This document shows, piece after piece, positions 53,301 through 64,000 of a stretch of 64,000 nucleotides of DNA. Position 1 is the first letter of the stretch. Every line of letters starts with the position of its first letter. Origin of the DNA: Siphonodentalium dalli. Lineage: Eukaryota; Mollusca; Scaphopoda; Gadilida; Siphonodentaliidae. Where the stretch lies: contig CP136062.1 of NCBI GenBank assembly GCA_032622095.1, positions 196,301,887 through 196,365,886 of the forward strand, in the 5' to 3' direction. The translations under genes and the position numbers were made by a program. The notes under the pieces were generated by a model. The model made no database searches. It saw only the letters and a program-made list of their open reading frames with translations, and was not told the DNA's origin.

Positions 53301-56300
53301 AAAAATCTTTTATTGCTCATATTAAAGATATGGGCTGTCTTTGGCGGTGGGTATGCTGTTAAAATATTCATCTCCTTCAAAAACAGCCATAAACAGAAAT
53401 AGTAAAATATAGGCAGAATGTTTGGTTATATCATACAGAAATATGGCATAAACAGTATGTTATTGTCAATTGTTTTCACTTTGTTGTGCAAACAAAAGGA
53501 AAAAACCGTTACGTTTCCTGACTTTTGTATAGATCCGGATATGGTAAGCATAAAGAGCGTTGTGTGTTACTATTGTTCTTATATGGAAACAATGAAGAGC
53601 GTTTATATAATGTTTGTGTGATTAACCAATATGATTGCGTTGTGTTATGTAAACAGAAGCAAAACTTCTGTAACACGAGCATGCTGTTGTTTACGCAATC
53701 ATCGTACACATTGAGGACAATACACTATTCACGCGCTGATTACGTTTGCATATGAACAAAACTGTACATATTTTAATATTCCATCTGTTGGTGGCGATTT
53801 GACCACATATTAATACGTCTGCAACGAACACCGCCCGTGCCTTTAATTATTATAACCAATGCCATGTACTGATATACATATACATATAGCTAACAAAATT
53901 AACGACATTAGGGAGACTCTTGAAATAATCCGACCTTAGGGAGACATCTCGACAAAGCTATATATATTTTAATATTCCATCTGTTGGTGGCGATTTGATT
54001 ACATATGAATAGTTCTGCAACGAACGCCGCCCGTGCCTTTAATTATTATAACCAATACCATGTAATGATATACATATACCTAACAACATGAAACGACATT
54101 CAGGAGACTCTTGAAATAATCCGACCTTAGACAGACATCTCAATTTATCATTTTCCATGCAACGTGCAGCTTCTGGGTATGGTGAGAGCATTTGGTATTA
54201 ATACAAAAACATCTTTTATTGCTCATATTATAGATACGGGCGGTGTTGGCGGTGGGTATGCTGTTAAAATATTCATCTCCGTCAAAAACCGCCATAAACA
54301 GAAATAGTAAAATATAGGCAGAATTTGTTGTTTTTTATATCATACAGAAATATGGCATAAACAGTATGTTATTGTCAATTGTTTTCACTTTGTTGTGCAA
54401 ACTAAAGGAAAAAACCGTTACGTTTCCTGACTTTTGTATAGATCCGGATATGGTAAGCATAAAGAGCGTTGTTTGTTACTATTTTTCTTATATGGAAGTA
54501 ATGAAGAGCGTTTATATAATGTTTGTGTGATTAACCAATATGATTGCGTTGTGTTATGTAAACAGAAGCAAAACTTCGGTAACACGAGCATGCTGTTGTT
54601 TACGCAATCATCGTACACATTGAGGACAATACACTATTCGTGCGCTGATTACGTTTGCATATGAACAAAACTGTACATATTTTAATATTCCATCTGTTGG
54701 TGGCGATTTGACCACATATTAATATTTCTGCAACGAACACCGCCCGTGCCTTTAATTATTATAACCAATGCCATGTACTGATATACATATACATATAGCT
54801 AACAAAATTAACGACATTAGGGAGACTCTTGAAATAATCCGACCTTAGGGAGACATCTCGACAAAGCTATATATATTTTAATATTCCATCTGTTGGTGGC
54901 GATTTGATCACATATGAATAGTTCTGCAACGAACGCCGCCCGTGCCTTTAATTATTATAACCAATACCATGTAATGATATACATATACCTAACAACATGG
55001 AACGACATTCGGGAGACTCTTGAAATAATCCGACCTTAAGCAGACATCTCAATATATCATTTTCCATGCAACGTGCAGCTTCTGGGTATGGTGAGAGCAT
55101 TTGGTATTAATAAAAAAACATCTTTTATTGCTCATATTAAAGATACGGGCGGTGTTGGCGGTGGGTATGCTATTAAAATATTCATCTCCGTCAAAAACCG
55201 CCATAAACAGAAATAGTAAAATATAGGCAGAAGTTGTTGTTATATCATACAGAAATATGGCATTAACAGTATGTTATTGTCAATTGTTTTCACTTTGTTG
55301 TGCAAACAAAAGGAAAAAACCGTTACGTTTCCTGACGTTTGTATAGATCCGGATATGGTAAGCATAAAGAGCGATGTTTGTTACTATTTTTCTTATATGG
55401 AAATAATGAAGAGCGTTTATATAATGTTTGTGTGATTAACCAATATGATTGCGTTGTGTTTTGTAAACAGAAGCAAAACTTCTGTAACACGAGCATGCTG
55501 TTGTTTACGCAATCATCGTACACATTGAGGACAATACACTATTCACGCGCTGATTACGTTTGCATATGAACAAAACTGTACATGTTTTAATATTCCATCT
55601 GTTGGTGGCGATTTGACCACATATTAATATTTATGCAACGAACACCGCCCGTGCCTTTAATTATTATAACCAATGCCATGTACTCATATACATATACATA
55701 TAGCTAACAAAATTAACGACATTAGGGAGACTCTTGAAATAATCCGACCTTAGGGAGACATCTCGACAAAGCTATATATATTTAATTTTCCATCTGTTGG
55801 TGGCGATTTGATCACATATGAATAGTTCTGCAACGAATGCCGCCCGTGCCTTTAATTATTATAACCAATACCATGTAATGATATACATATACCTAACAAC
55901 ATGAAACGACATTCGGGAGACTCTTGAAATAATCCGACCTTAAGCAGACATCTCAATATATCATTTTCCATGCAACGTGCAGCTTCTGGGTATGGTGAGA
56001 GCATTTGGTATTAATAAAAAAACATCTTTTATTGCTCATATTAAAGATACGGGCGGTGTTGGCGGTGGGTATGCTATTAAAATATTCATCTCCGTCAAAA
56101 ACCGCCATAAACAGAAATAGTAAAATATAGGCAGAAGTTGTTGTTATATCATACAGAAATATGGCATAAACAGTATGTTATTGTCAATTGTTTTCACTTT
56201 GTTGTGCAAACAAAAGGAAAAAACCGTTACGTTTCCTGACTTTTGTATAGATCCGGATATGGTAAGCATAAAGAGCGATGTTTGTTACTATTTTTCTTAT

Positions 56301-57824
56301 ATGGAAATAATGAAGAGCGTTTATATAATGTTTGTGTGATTAACCAATATGATTGCGTTGTGTTTTGTAAACAGAAGCAAAACTTCTGTAACACGAGCAT
56401 GCTGTTGTTTACGCAATCATCGTACACATTGAGGACAATACACTATTCACGCGCTGATTACGTTTGCATATGAACAAAACTGTACATGTTTTAATATTCC
56501 AACTGTTGGTGGCGATTTGATCACATATGAATAGTTCTGCAACGAACGCCACCCGTGCCTTTAATTATTATAACCAATGCCATGTACTGATATACATATA
56601 CATATAGCTAACAAAATTAACGACATTAGGGAGACTCTTGAAATAATCCGACCTTAGGGAGACATCTCGACAAAGCTATATATATTTTACTATTCCATCT
56701 GTTGGTGGCGATTTGATCACATATGAATAGTTCTGCAACGAACGGCGCCCGTGCCTTTAATTATTATAACCAATACCATGTAATGGTATACATATACCTA
56801 ACAACATGAAACGACATTCGGGAGACTCTTGAAATAATCCGACCTTAGGCAGACATCTCAATATATCATTTTCCATGCAACGTGCAGCTTCTGGGTATGA
56901 TGAGAGCATTTGGTATTAATAAAAAAACATCTTTTATTGCTCATATTAAAGATACGGGCGGTGTTGGCGGTGGGTATGCTGTTAAAATATTCATCTCCGT
57001 CAAAAACCGCCATAAACAGAAATAGTAAAATATAGGCAGAAGTTGTTGTTATATCATACGGAAATATGGCATAAACAGTATGTTATTGTCAATTGTTTTC
57101 ACTTTGTTGTGCAAACAAAAGGAAAAAACCGTTACGTTTCCTGACTATTGTATAGATCCGGATATGGTAAGCATAAAGAGCGTTGTTTGTTACTATTTTT
57201 CTTATATGGAAATAATGAAGAGCGTTTATATAATGTTTGTGCGATTAACCAATATGATTGCGTTGTGTTTTGTAAACAGAAGCAAAACTTCTGTAACACG
57301 CGCATGCTGTTGTTTACGCAATCATCGTACACATTGAGGACAATACACTATTCGTGCGCTGATTACGTTTGCATATGAACAAAACTGTACATATTTTAAT
57401 ATTCCATCTGTTGGTGGCGATTTGACCACATATTAATATTTCTGCAACGAACACCGCCCGTGCCTTTAATTATTATAACCAATGCCATGTACTGATATAC
57501 ATATACATATAGCTAACAAAATTAACGACATTAGGGAGACTCTTGAAATAATCCGACCTTAGGGAGACATCTCGACAAAGCTATATATATTTTAATATTC
57601 CATCTGTTGGTGACGATTTGATCACATATGAATAGTTCTGCAACGAACGCCGCCCGTGCCTTTAATTATTATAACCAATACCATGTAATGATATACATAT
57701 ACCTAACAACATGGAACGACATTCGGGAGACTCTTGAAATAATCCGACCTTAAGCAGACATCTCAATATATCATTTTCCATGCAACGTGCAGCTTCTGGG
57801 TATGGTGAGAGCATTTGGTATTAA

Positions 57825-58317
57825 AGGCACGTGAGGCCTTAGTTGTCGAAAATATTCAAATTTGTTTCAATCACCGTAAACAGAAAAACATTAAAACGCA
57901 TACAGTTTCGTTTATATATACCATGACCATCGCGTAAACAGCATGTTATCATAAAGACCTACTATATTTTACATAAGCAAGAGCCTGATTGTGTTACAGA
58001 AGACAGCACAATGCTACTGGCTAATCGCACAAATGGCATAAACGCTCTTTATTACTTCCATATCAGGAATTCACCAACAAAGAACGCTCTTTATGTTCAC
58101 CATCATAATATAAACAAACACCAGAAAAGTTACTTTTTCATGCTTTTGTTTACATAACAATGGTCAAACATATGACAATAACATACTGTTTACGTGATAT
58201 TTCTTATTTGTATACGAACAAAGTCTGTCTACATTTTGATGTTCTTTCTGTTTGTGGGGGGTTTTGACGGGTGGAAATATTTTCACAGGATACCCACCGC
58301 CAAGGCCAACCGTACCT
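57825..58317 (-). mobile_element. Complete TTAA MITE (493 bp) inserted in a satellite monomer
   Basis: In other monomers the site reads 'tttggtattaataaaaaaac'. Here the element splits it with TTAA on both sides (57821-57824 and 58318-58321), proving a 4-bp TTAA duplication. Ends are AGGCACGTGAGGCCTTAGTT and, on the other strand, AGGTACGGTTGGCCTTGGCG. Its interior, in reverse, carries the core 'aacgctctttattacttcc' and 'aacgctctttatgttcacc' (about 58040-58100). It resembles the 19553-20000 copy more than the MITE inside the satellite monomers, so a related subfamily jumped into an already formed array. Confidence 0.93.
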
Positions 58318-59674
58318 TTAATAAAAAAACATCTGTTATTGCTCATATTAAAGATACGGGCTGTCTTTGGCGGTGGGTATGCTGTTAAAATATTCAGCTC
58401 CGTCAAAAACCGCCATAAACAGAAATAGTACAATATAGGCAGAATTTGTTGTTATGTCATACAGAACTATGGCATAAACAGTACGTTACGTTTCCTGACT
58501 TTTGTATAGATCCGGATATGGTAAGCATAAAGAGCGTTGTTTGTTACTATATTTCTTATATGGAAATACTGAAGAGCGTTTATATAATGTTTGTGTGATT
58601 AACCAATATGATTGCGTTGTGTTATGTAAACAGAAGCAAAACTTCTGTAACACGAGCATGCTGTTGTTTACGCAATCATCGTACACATTGAGGACAATAC
58701 ACTATTCATGCGCTGATTACGTTTGCATATGAACAAAACTGTACATATTTTAATATTCCATCTGTTGGTGGCGATTTGACCACATATTAATATTTCTGCA
58801 ACGAACACCGCCCGTGCCTTTAATTATTATAACCAATGCCATGTACTCATATACATATACATATAGCTAACAAAATTAACGACATTAGGGAGACTCTTGA
58901 AATAATCCGACCTTAGGGAGACATCTCGACAAAGCTATATATATTTTAATATTCCATCTGTTGGTGGCGATTTGATCACATATGAATAGTTCTGCAACGA
59001 ACGCCGCACGTGCCTTTAATTATTATAACCAATACCATGTAATGATATACATATACCTAACAACATGAAACGACATTCGGGAGACTCTTGAAATAATCCG
59101 ATCTTAGGCAGACATCTCAATATATCATTTTCCATGCAACGTGCAGCTTCAGGGTATGGTGAGAGCATTTGGTATTAATAAAAAAACATCTTTTATTGCT
59201 CATATTATAGATACGGGCGGGGTTGGCGGTGGGTATGCTGTTAAAATATTCATCTCCGTCAAAAACCGCCATACACAGAAATAGTAAAATATAGGCAGAA
59301 TCTGTTGTTATATCAAACAGAAATATGGCATAAACAGTATGTTATTGTCAATTGTTTTCACTTTGTTGTGCAAACAAAGGGAAAATCCGTTACGTTTCCT
59401 GACTTTTGTATTGATCCGGATATGGTAAGCATAAAGAGCGTTGTTTGTTACTATTTTTCTTATATGGAAATAATGAAGAGCGTTTATATAATGTTTGTGT
59501 GATTAACCAATATGATTACGTTGTGTTATGTAAACAGAAGCAAAACTTCTGTAACACGAGCATGCTGTTGTTTACGCAATCATCGTACACATTGAGGACA
59601 ATACACTATTCACGCGCTGATTACGTTTGGATATGAACAAAACTGTACATATTTTAATATTCCATCTGTTGGTG

Positions 59675-60262
59675 GCGATTTGACCACATATTAATATTTC
59701 TGCAACGAACACCGCCCGTACCTTTAATTATTATAACCAATGCCATGTACTGACATACATATACATATAGCTAACAAAATCAACGACATTAGGGAGACTC
59801 TTGAAATAATCCGACCTTAGGGAAACATCTCGACAAAGCTATATATATTTTAATATTCCATCTGTTGGTGGCGATTTGATCACATATGAATAGTTCTGCA
59901 ACGAACGCCACCCGTGCCTTTAATTATTATAACCAATGCCATGTACTGATATACATATACATATAGCTAACAAAATTAACGGTATTAGGGAGACTCTTGA
60001 AATAATCCGACCTTAGGGAGACATCTCGACAAAGCTATATATATTTTAATATTCCATCTGTTGGTGGCGATTTGATCACATATGGATAGTTCTGCAACGA
60101 ACGCCACCCGTGCCTTTAATTATTATAACCAATACCATGTAATGATATACATATACCTAACAACATGAAACGACATTCGGGAGACTCTTGAAATAATCCG
60201 ACCTTAGGCAGACATCTCAATATATCATTGTCCATGCAACGTGCAGCTTCAGGGTATGGTGA
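59675..60262 (+). repeat. Expanded 196-bp subrepeat (three copies) in the last-but-one monomer
   Basis: The 'ggcgatttga' landmark occurs at about 59675, 59871 and 60067, spaced by 196 bp, whereas normal monomers have it twice. This makes the monomer about 1,101 bp long. It is a product of unequal exchange between the internal 196-bp repeats and marks the right shoulder of the array. Confidence 0.85.
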
Positions 60263-60633
60263 GAGCATTTGGTATTAATAAAAAAAACATCTTTTATTGC
60301 TCATATTAAAGATACGGGCTGTCTTTGGCGGTGGGTATGCTGTTAAAATATTCAGCTCCGTCAAAAACCACCGTAAACAGAAATAGTAAAATATAGGCAG
60401 AAGTTGTTGTTATATCATACAGAAATATGGCATAAACAGTATGTTATTGTTCATCGTTTTCACTTTGTTGTGCAAACAAAAGGAAAAAACCGTTACGTTT
60501 CCTGACTTTTGTATAGATCCGGATATGGTAAGCATAAAGAGCGTTGTTTGTTACTATTTTTCTTATATGGAAATAATGAAGAGCGTTTATATAATGTTTG
60601 TGTGATTAACCAATATGATTGCGTTGTGTTTTG

Positions 60634-61022
60634 CGCATATTATGTAAAGAAAAGGAAAAACCGTTACGTTTCCTTGCTTTTGTTTAGATCCGGATATGGT
60701 AAACATAAAGAGCGTTATTTGTTCCTTATATGGAAATAATAAAGAGCGTTTATATAAGTTTGGTGTGGTCAACTACTATACTTGCGTTGTGTTGTGTAAA
60801 CAAAAGCAAAACTTCTGTAACATGAGCAGACTGCTTTTTACGCCACCATAGTGCACATTGAGGACAATATACTATTTACGCGCTGATTATGTTTGCATAT
60901 GATCAAAACTATATATTTTTTAATATTCCTTCTGTTGGTTGGGATTTGAACACATATGATATTTCTGCAACGAACGCCGCCCGTGCCTTTGATTATTATA
61001 ACCAATGCCATGTACTGATATA
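60634..61022 (+). repeat. Truncated, diverged right-edge monomer
   Basis: At about 60634 a monomer breaks after 'gcgttgtgttttg' and jumps to a diverged internal MITE segment ('cattatgtaaagaaaagg'-like). It then continues through the AAAGAGCGTT pair to a 3' end 'gccgcccgtgcctttgatt', where TTAA has become TTGA. Similarity to the array stops at about 61022. Confidence 0.8.
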
Positions 61023-61366
61023 GCGTTTTACAAAGATTAAACCAGGTCCCGCATTCGTGTTTTGAGGGTTAAATTTCTCGCGTATGCTAGCATCTTAAAT
61101 TATATCTAGTCATTTCGTAAGACTATTGCAAGAATATGGCTTCAAAATATAAAGTACATATTATATATCTCCATAACTTTGATTTTTAATATGTGTCCCC
61201 CTAATACCGCATGTAGTGGTATTTATTGTATATGTCCCCCTAATATGGTTCATGTTGTATGTAAAATGACCAAACATTAGGGAGACGGTATTAGGGGGAC
61301 ACTTGGTATATATTTTTAAATATTATAATAGTCATCACAAATGATATAATTGATGGTTTTTCGATT
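61023..61366. other. Gene-free stretch with a 16-bp inverted repeat
   Basis: GTGTCCCCCTAATACC at 61193-61208 has a perfect inverted copy at 61287-61302. Between them lie another 'gtccccctaat' and one 'cattagggagac'. These are the same words that cluster near 2.5 kb. No coding signal. Confidence 0.6.
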
Positions 61367-61490
61367 AATACCAAATGCTCTCACCACACACAGAAGCTAT
61401 GAAAATGCATAGAAAATGATATATCGAGATGTCTCCCTAAGGTCGGATTATTTCAACAGTCTCCCTAAGGTCGTTAGTGTTGTTAGCTAT
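61367..61490 (-). repeat. Inverted stand-alone copy of the satellite host part
   Basis: Read on the minus strand, this matches the non-MITE part of the monomer in order: 'gttagctatatatatatat' partners, 'cgaccttagggagact', 'gaaataatccgaccttaggg', 'agacatctcgatatatcatt', 'gcttctgtg' and 'gagcatttggtattaat'. No MITE follows. It may be a remnant of the repeat into which the MITE originally inserted. Confidence 0.7.
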
Positions 61491-61499
61491 ATATATATA

Positions 61500-62409
61500 T
61501 CTATCTTCTATCTATTATATATTTTGGAAGATCTGTTTGTGTGTTTGTGTGTAATCGATGGACTCGAAAATGGCCCAGCCGATTTCGATGAAACTTGGTA
61601 TGTGGGGGTATTTTCGGGTCAGGACTAACATAAGCGTATTAATTTGTCCGTGCGAGGTCAACTTTTCACGTGCCGAGGTCAAATCTGTTTTTACGCCGTT
61701 TTGCGCTAATATATTTCAGTTCGGTGCTTACAAATCGATTCGAAACAGCGCGAATAATAACATGCCAGTCATAATAATGACACTATGAGAATCTTTCGTG
61801 TTTCCTCTTTCCAACGATATATAATATGTATGTATCCGTTTTAGTTATCTGCCTCAATTATTAAGAAGAAGTGGTACGATCTTCTATCAGGGTAAAAACA
61901 ATGCGTAACTTCTATGACGTCGTTAGAGGTCATAAAGTTAGATCACGTTAACTCTTAACAGGCCGATGCATTTCACTGTTTCAGAGACGTCTTGGCGATA
62001 TCTCGGGCACCGATGGTAATTTATCTTTACGTTGAAACTTGATAATTAATGAGCGTGTGTATATGAGGCGCGTTTATATACTTCAGTGGAAATCAAATCG
62101 GGTTAAACTGGCGGATTTTTACGGACGAAATTTGATGCATAGGGTATCTCGGTATCCGCTGGGCCGATTTCCCGGTATCCGCTGGGCCGATTTCCACCAT
62201 TTTTGGGGTGTTGGTGTTTGACCCCACCTGACCTTGACCTTCAAAATGGTCAATTCAAGGTCAAATCGGGTAAAACCGGATGGATTTCGACGGGTACTTT
62301 TGTTCGGGCACTGTGTTTTGGACGGGTCAAATCGTGACCCCACTTGACCTTGGCCTTCAAAATAGACAATTCAAGGTCAAAGCCCGGACGAAGTCGGGTC
62401 ACCTTCTAG
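61500..62409 (+). mobile_element. Helitron-like non-autonomous element inside an AT microsatellite
   Basis: The 3' end shows a stem-loop (CCCGGACGAAGTCGGG, 62384-62399 by count) followed 6 bases later by CTAG and then T. This is the Helitron 3' signature (hairpin, CTRR, insertion before T). The 5' end begins TCTATC directly after an A in a TA run, and TA repeats continue after the 3' end, consistent with insertion between A and T without target duplication. Inside is a 28-bp direct repeat ('ggtatccgctgggccgattt' near 62150 and 62178) and a duplicated segment with 'ccttcaaaatNgNcaattca' (62230 and 62350). No Rep/helicase gene is present. The 5' border is uncertain. Confidence 0.55.

Positions 62410-62438
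<29 letters not shown>
62410..62438. repeat. (TA)n microsatellite
   Basis: A short TA run immediately right of the Helitron-like element. With the TA run at 61488-61500 it probably formed one microsatellite before the insertion. Confidence 0.9.
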
Positions 62439-62441
<3 letters not shown>

Positions 62442-63192
62442 GAGACACATCCATAAATTGGAAATTGCATAATTATGAATCGTATGTATACGTGCTGTGT
62501 ATAGTCATTATATTATGGTGAATTTGTTACGGAAGTATGATATGATAATTGTTAACGTATAAATTGTTTGTATAAATTGTTTGTTTGTATATATGTATGG
62601 CTATGTTCCAACCTAAATGTTGGCTTTGCAAATAAACAATCAATCAATCAATGAGTGCAACTGCTTACTAATGATGCCATTTCTGTATATAGCAGCTTTT
62701 TACGGGGGTGGGGTGGCGATATCAATTACTGCTGTCATATGTTTGGTCATCCCATATGGTTCTAGATTACATCTTCAGTAATGTGGTTAGAATATGTTAT
62801 GAAATAAATCATCCCATAAATTTTAATCTGATGTCAAATGGAGCATTCTTGAATTTCTTGACAATATTTTCACAACCGTTGCATCTTAAATTAACTCTTT
62901 AGTATGTAACTACATTTGGCAATTTGACAATTTCCTAATTTTCCTTATCCAGCGAGAATTAAGTTCAATGTCATATTTACAGCGAAGTTTAATGTCATTT
63001 CATATAATCCTCTCTCTTTTCATTCATAATATGTTGAAATATAGTGAAAAATGATTCCAATATATATTGTATCGAGAGCACTAAACAGCGATACAAGTAT
63101 ATCTTGATGAATCATTAAAATTTAAAGACTATATTTGCACCCATATATTTCTCTGATGCGGAATATAATTTGCTCAATTTCTATCACAACAG

Positions 63193-63474
63193 TTGCGCAG
63201 AGAGTTCTGAGCCAGAGTCACACTTTGGATGGAGCAGAACTTGTGGTTACTCCATTCACATCAGTGTCCAGCTCCCAACAAGTGAGAGAAAGTCCAGCTA
63301 CTTCGCCACTAAACAAATGTGCTGTAAAAGTATCTGGCCTGAGATCGTCGATGAGTGAAGATACAGTCATATACTACTTCGAGAACAAGCAACGTGCAGG
63401 AGGGGAGACTATAGTAAAACACACACTCAGTCTAGAGAAAGGGGAGGTAATTCTGCATTATGAGTCAGAGGAAG
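63193..63474 (+). CDS. Exon of a PARP10/PARP14-like protein, RRM junction (copy C)
   Basis: This is the third 282-bp, phase 1-1 exon, with acceptor AG at 63191-63192 and donor GTATGT at 63475-63480. The protein layout is as in copies A and B: RRM end SHTLDGAELVV, linker, then RRM start with VKVSGLRSSMSEDTV, YYFENKQRAGG and EVILHYESEE. The frame is intact. It differs from copy A at 14 of 282 positions, nine of them amino-acid changing, although the flanking introns are nearly identical. Nine of the 14 differences agree with copy B, pointing to conversion. Confidence 0.72.
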
Positions 63475-63487
63475 GTATGTACTAGTG

Positions 63488-64000
63488 TATTGACTAATAC
63501 ATTATCCCTTGCTCTACTAAATGGATTCTCCTATTCAGTTAAAATGTATACAAATTTTCGAAGAAAATGGGGGGTATACTGGATTGACTGTGTCTGTCCG
63601 TCTGTCCGTCCGTCCGTCACGCTTTCTCCCTCCGTGCGTCGAGCCGTCCGTCCGTTCGTCCGTCCGACCTCATAACTCGAACAACTATGAACCGATTTCA
63701 ATAATTTTTTGTATGCAATCTCCTTAGGACTGCCTCTCCGCATGGTGCTAATTGCGGTTCGGTCCGACCTTTTTTTTTAAAGTTACGCCTCATTTTCGAC
63801 TTATTTTGACTTAGAACATTCTGTCCGACTTTATAACTTTAACAAATATGAACCGATTTCAATAATTTTTGGTATACATGCTTCTCACAATACCCCCTCT
63901 ACATGGTGCGGCTAGGGATTGGCTCAGACTGTTTTTCGTAATATTACACTTCATTTTCGACTTATTTTGACTTAGAAAATTCTGTCCGACTTAATAACTT
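63488..64000 (+). repeat. Intronic interspersed element, copy C (cut by window end)
   Basis: Same element as 588-1271, with the CCGT microsatellite and the 161-bp tandem units. Because copy A and copy C share it and copy B lacks it, the A/C duplication is younger than the insertion. Confidence 0.8.

Larger units (their letters stand above)
23619..60633 (+). repeat. Satellite array, about 41 monomers of about 905 bp, each containing a TTAA MITE
   Basis: All monomers have the same orientation. The TTAA (or TTAT) at the MITE left end recurs at 23723, 24632, 25489, 26394, 27252, 28158, 29051, 29908, 30813, 31712, 32617, 33523, 34419, 35318, 36223, 37130, 38036, 38938, 39837, 40742, 41642, 42547, 43453, 44349, 45255, 46148, 47005, 47910, 48804, 49709, 50608, 51514, 52416, 53322, 54228, 55137, 56041, 56946, 58348, 59205 and 60306. 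Most spacings are 893-909 bp; a subclass of about 857 bp lacks about 50 bp inside the MITE. Each monomer is a MITE of about 516 bp followed by a 196-bp segment present twice (MITE 3' end plus host flank), then 'gcagcttctgggtatggtga' sequence up to the next MITE. The 60-99-residue open frames in nearly every monomer are products of this homogeneity. Function unknown; a heterochromatic or centromeric role is possible but not shown. Confidence 0.95.
62652..64000 (+). repeat. Exon-bearing duplicated genomic unit, copy C
   Basis: Left part 62652-62900 matches 1302-1552 of copy B. From 62901 onward it matches the window start with offset 62,900. It includes the exon 63193-63474 and the downstream interspersed element, which runs to the window end. 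Outside the exon it differs from copy A by only about five substitutions in 810 bp plus an 8-bp microsatellite change. Confidence 0.88.

Noticed and set aside
23619-60633. A CRISPR-like array or a multi-copy gene family.
   Set aside because: The units are about 900 bp, contiguous and near-identical, without short repeats and unique spacers and without conserved coding sequence.

Overview
This window looks like AT-rich, repeat-dominated DNA from an animal, most probably an invertebrate. A bivalve or other mollusc is my best guess, because PARP14-like genes with many RRM exons and repeats of the 'tgaaccgatttcaataattttt' type are common there; that attribution is inference. There is no bacterial gene organisation, no operon, no recognisable tRNA or rRNA, and no long intact ORF.

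Only two kinds of protein-coding sequence can be supported. (1) Three paralogous 282-bp exons on the + strand (293-574, 1832-2113, 63193-63474) each have a splice acceptor, a splice donor and symmetric phase-1 borders. Each encodes the end of one RRM and the start of the next RRM of a PARP10/PARP14-like ADP-ribosyltransferase. They lie in a duplicated genomic unit (about 1-1301, 1302-2190, 62652-64000). (2) A nearly full-length piggyBac transposase pseudogene lies on the - strand (17103-18779). Its catalytic Asp triad is visible, but it has two in-frame stops and a decayed C-terminal cysteine-rich domain.

Layout. 1-2.2 kb: two copies of the exon unit, one carrying an interspersed element in its intron. 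2.3-4.1 kb: a TA microsatellite and a three-unit 327-bp tandem repeat. 6.4-9.7 kb: a 3.3-kb foldback-type element with an 8-bp target duplication, containing a hAT-like element that itself holds a 167-bp mariner-type MITE. 10.3-15.2 kb: small hairpin elements and short tandem arrays. 16.3-20.0 kb: the piggyBac pseudogene bracketed by two inverted copies of a TTAA-flanked MITE family. 21.5-61.0 kb: a large satellite array of about 41 monomers (about 905 bp), each containing a whole TTAA MITE. The array is interrupted by a 946-bp TIR element at its left edge and by a full MITE insertion at 57.8 kb. 61.5-62.4 kb: a Helitron-like element inside an AT microsatellite. 62.65-64 kb: the third exon unit.

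The main story is that a TTAA-targeting MITE family, probably mobilised by a piggyBac-type enzyme, was captured into a tandem repeat. It was amplified into a roughly 37-kb homogenised satellite with higher-order structure and was later hit by the same family at a TTAA site. If the three exons belong to one gene, all of this sits in an intron of about 61 kb. Coordinates were read by eye, so repeat borders may be off by a few bases.
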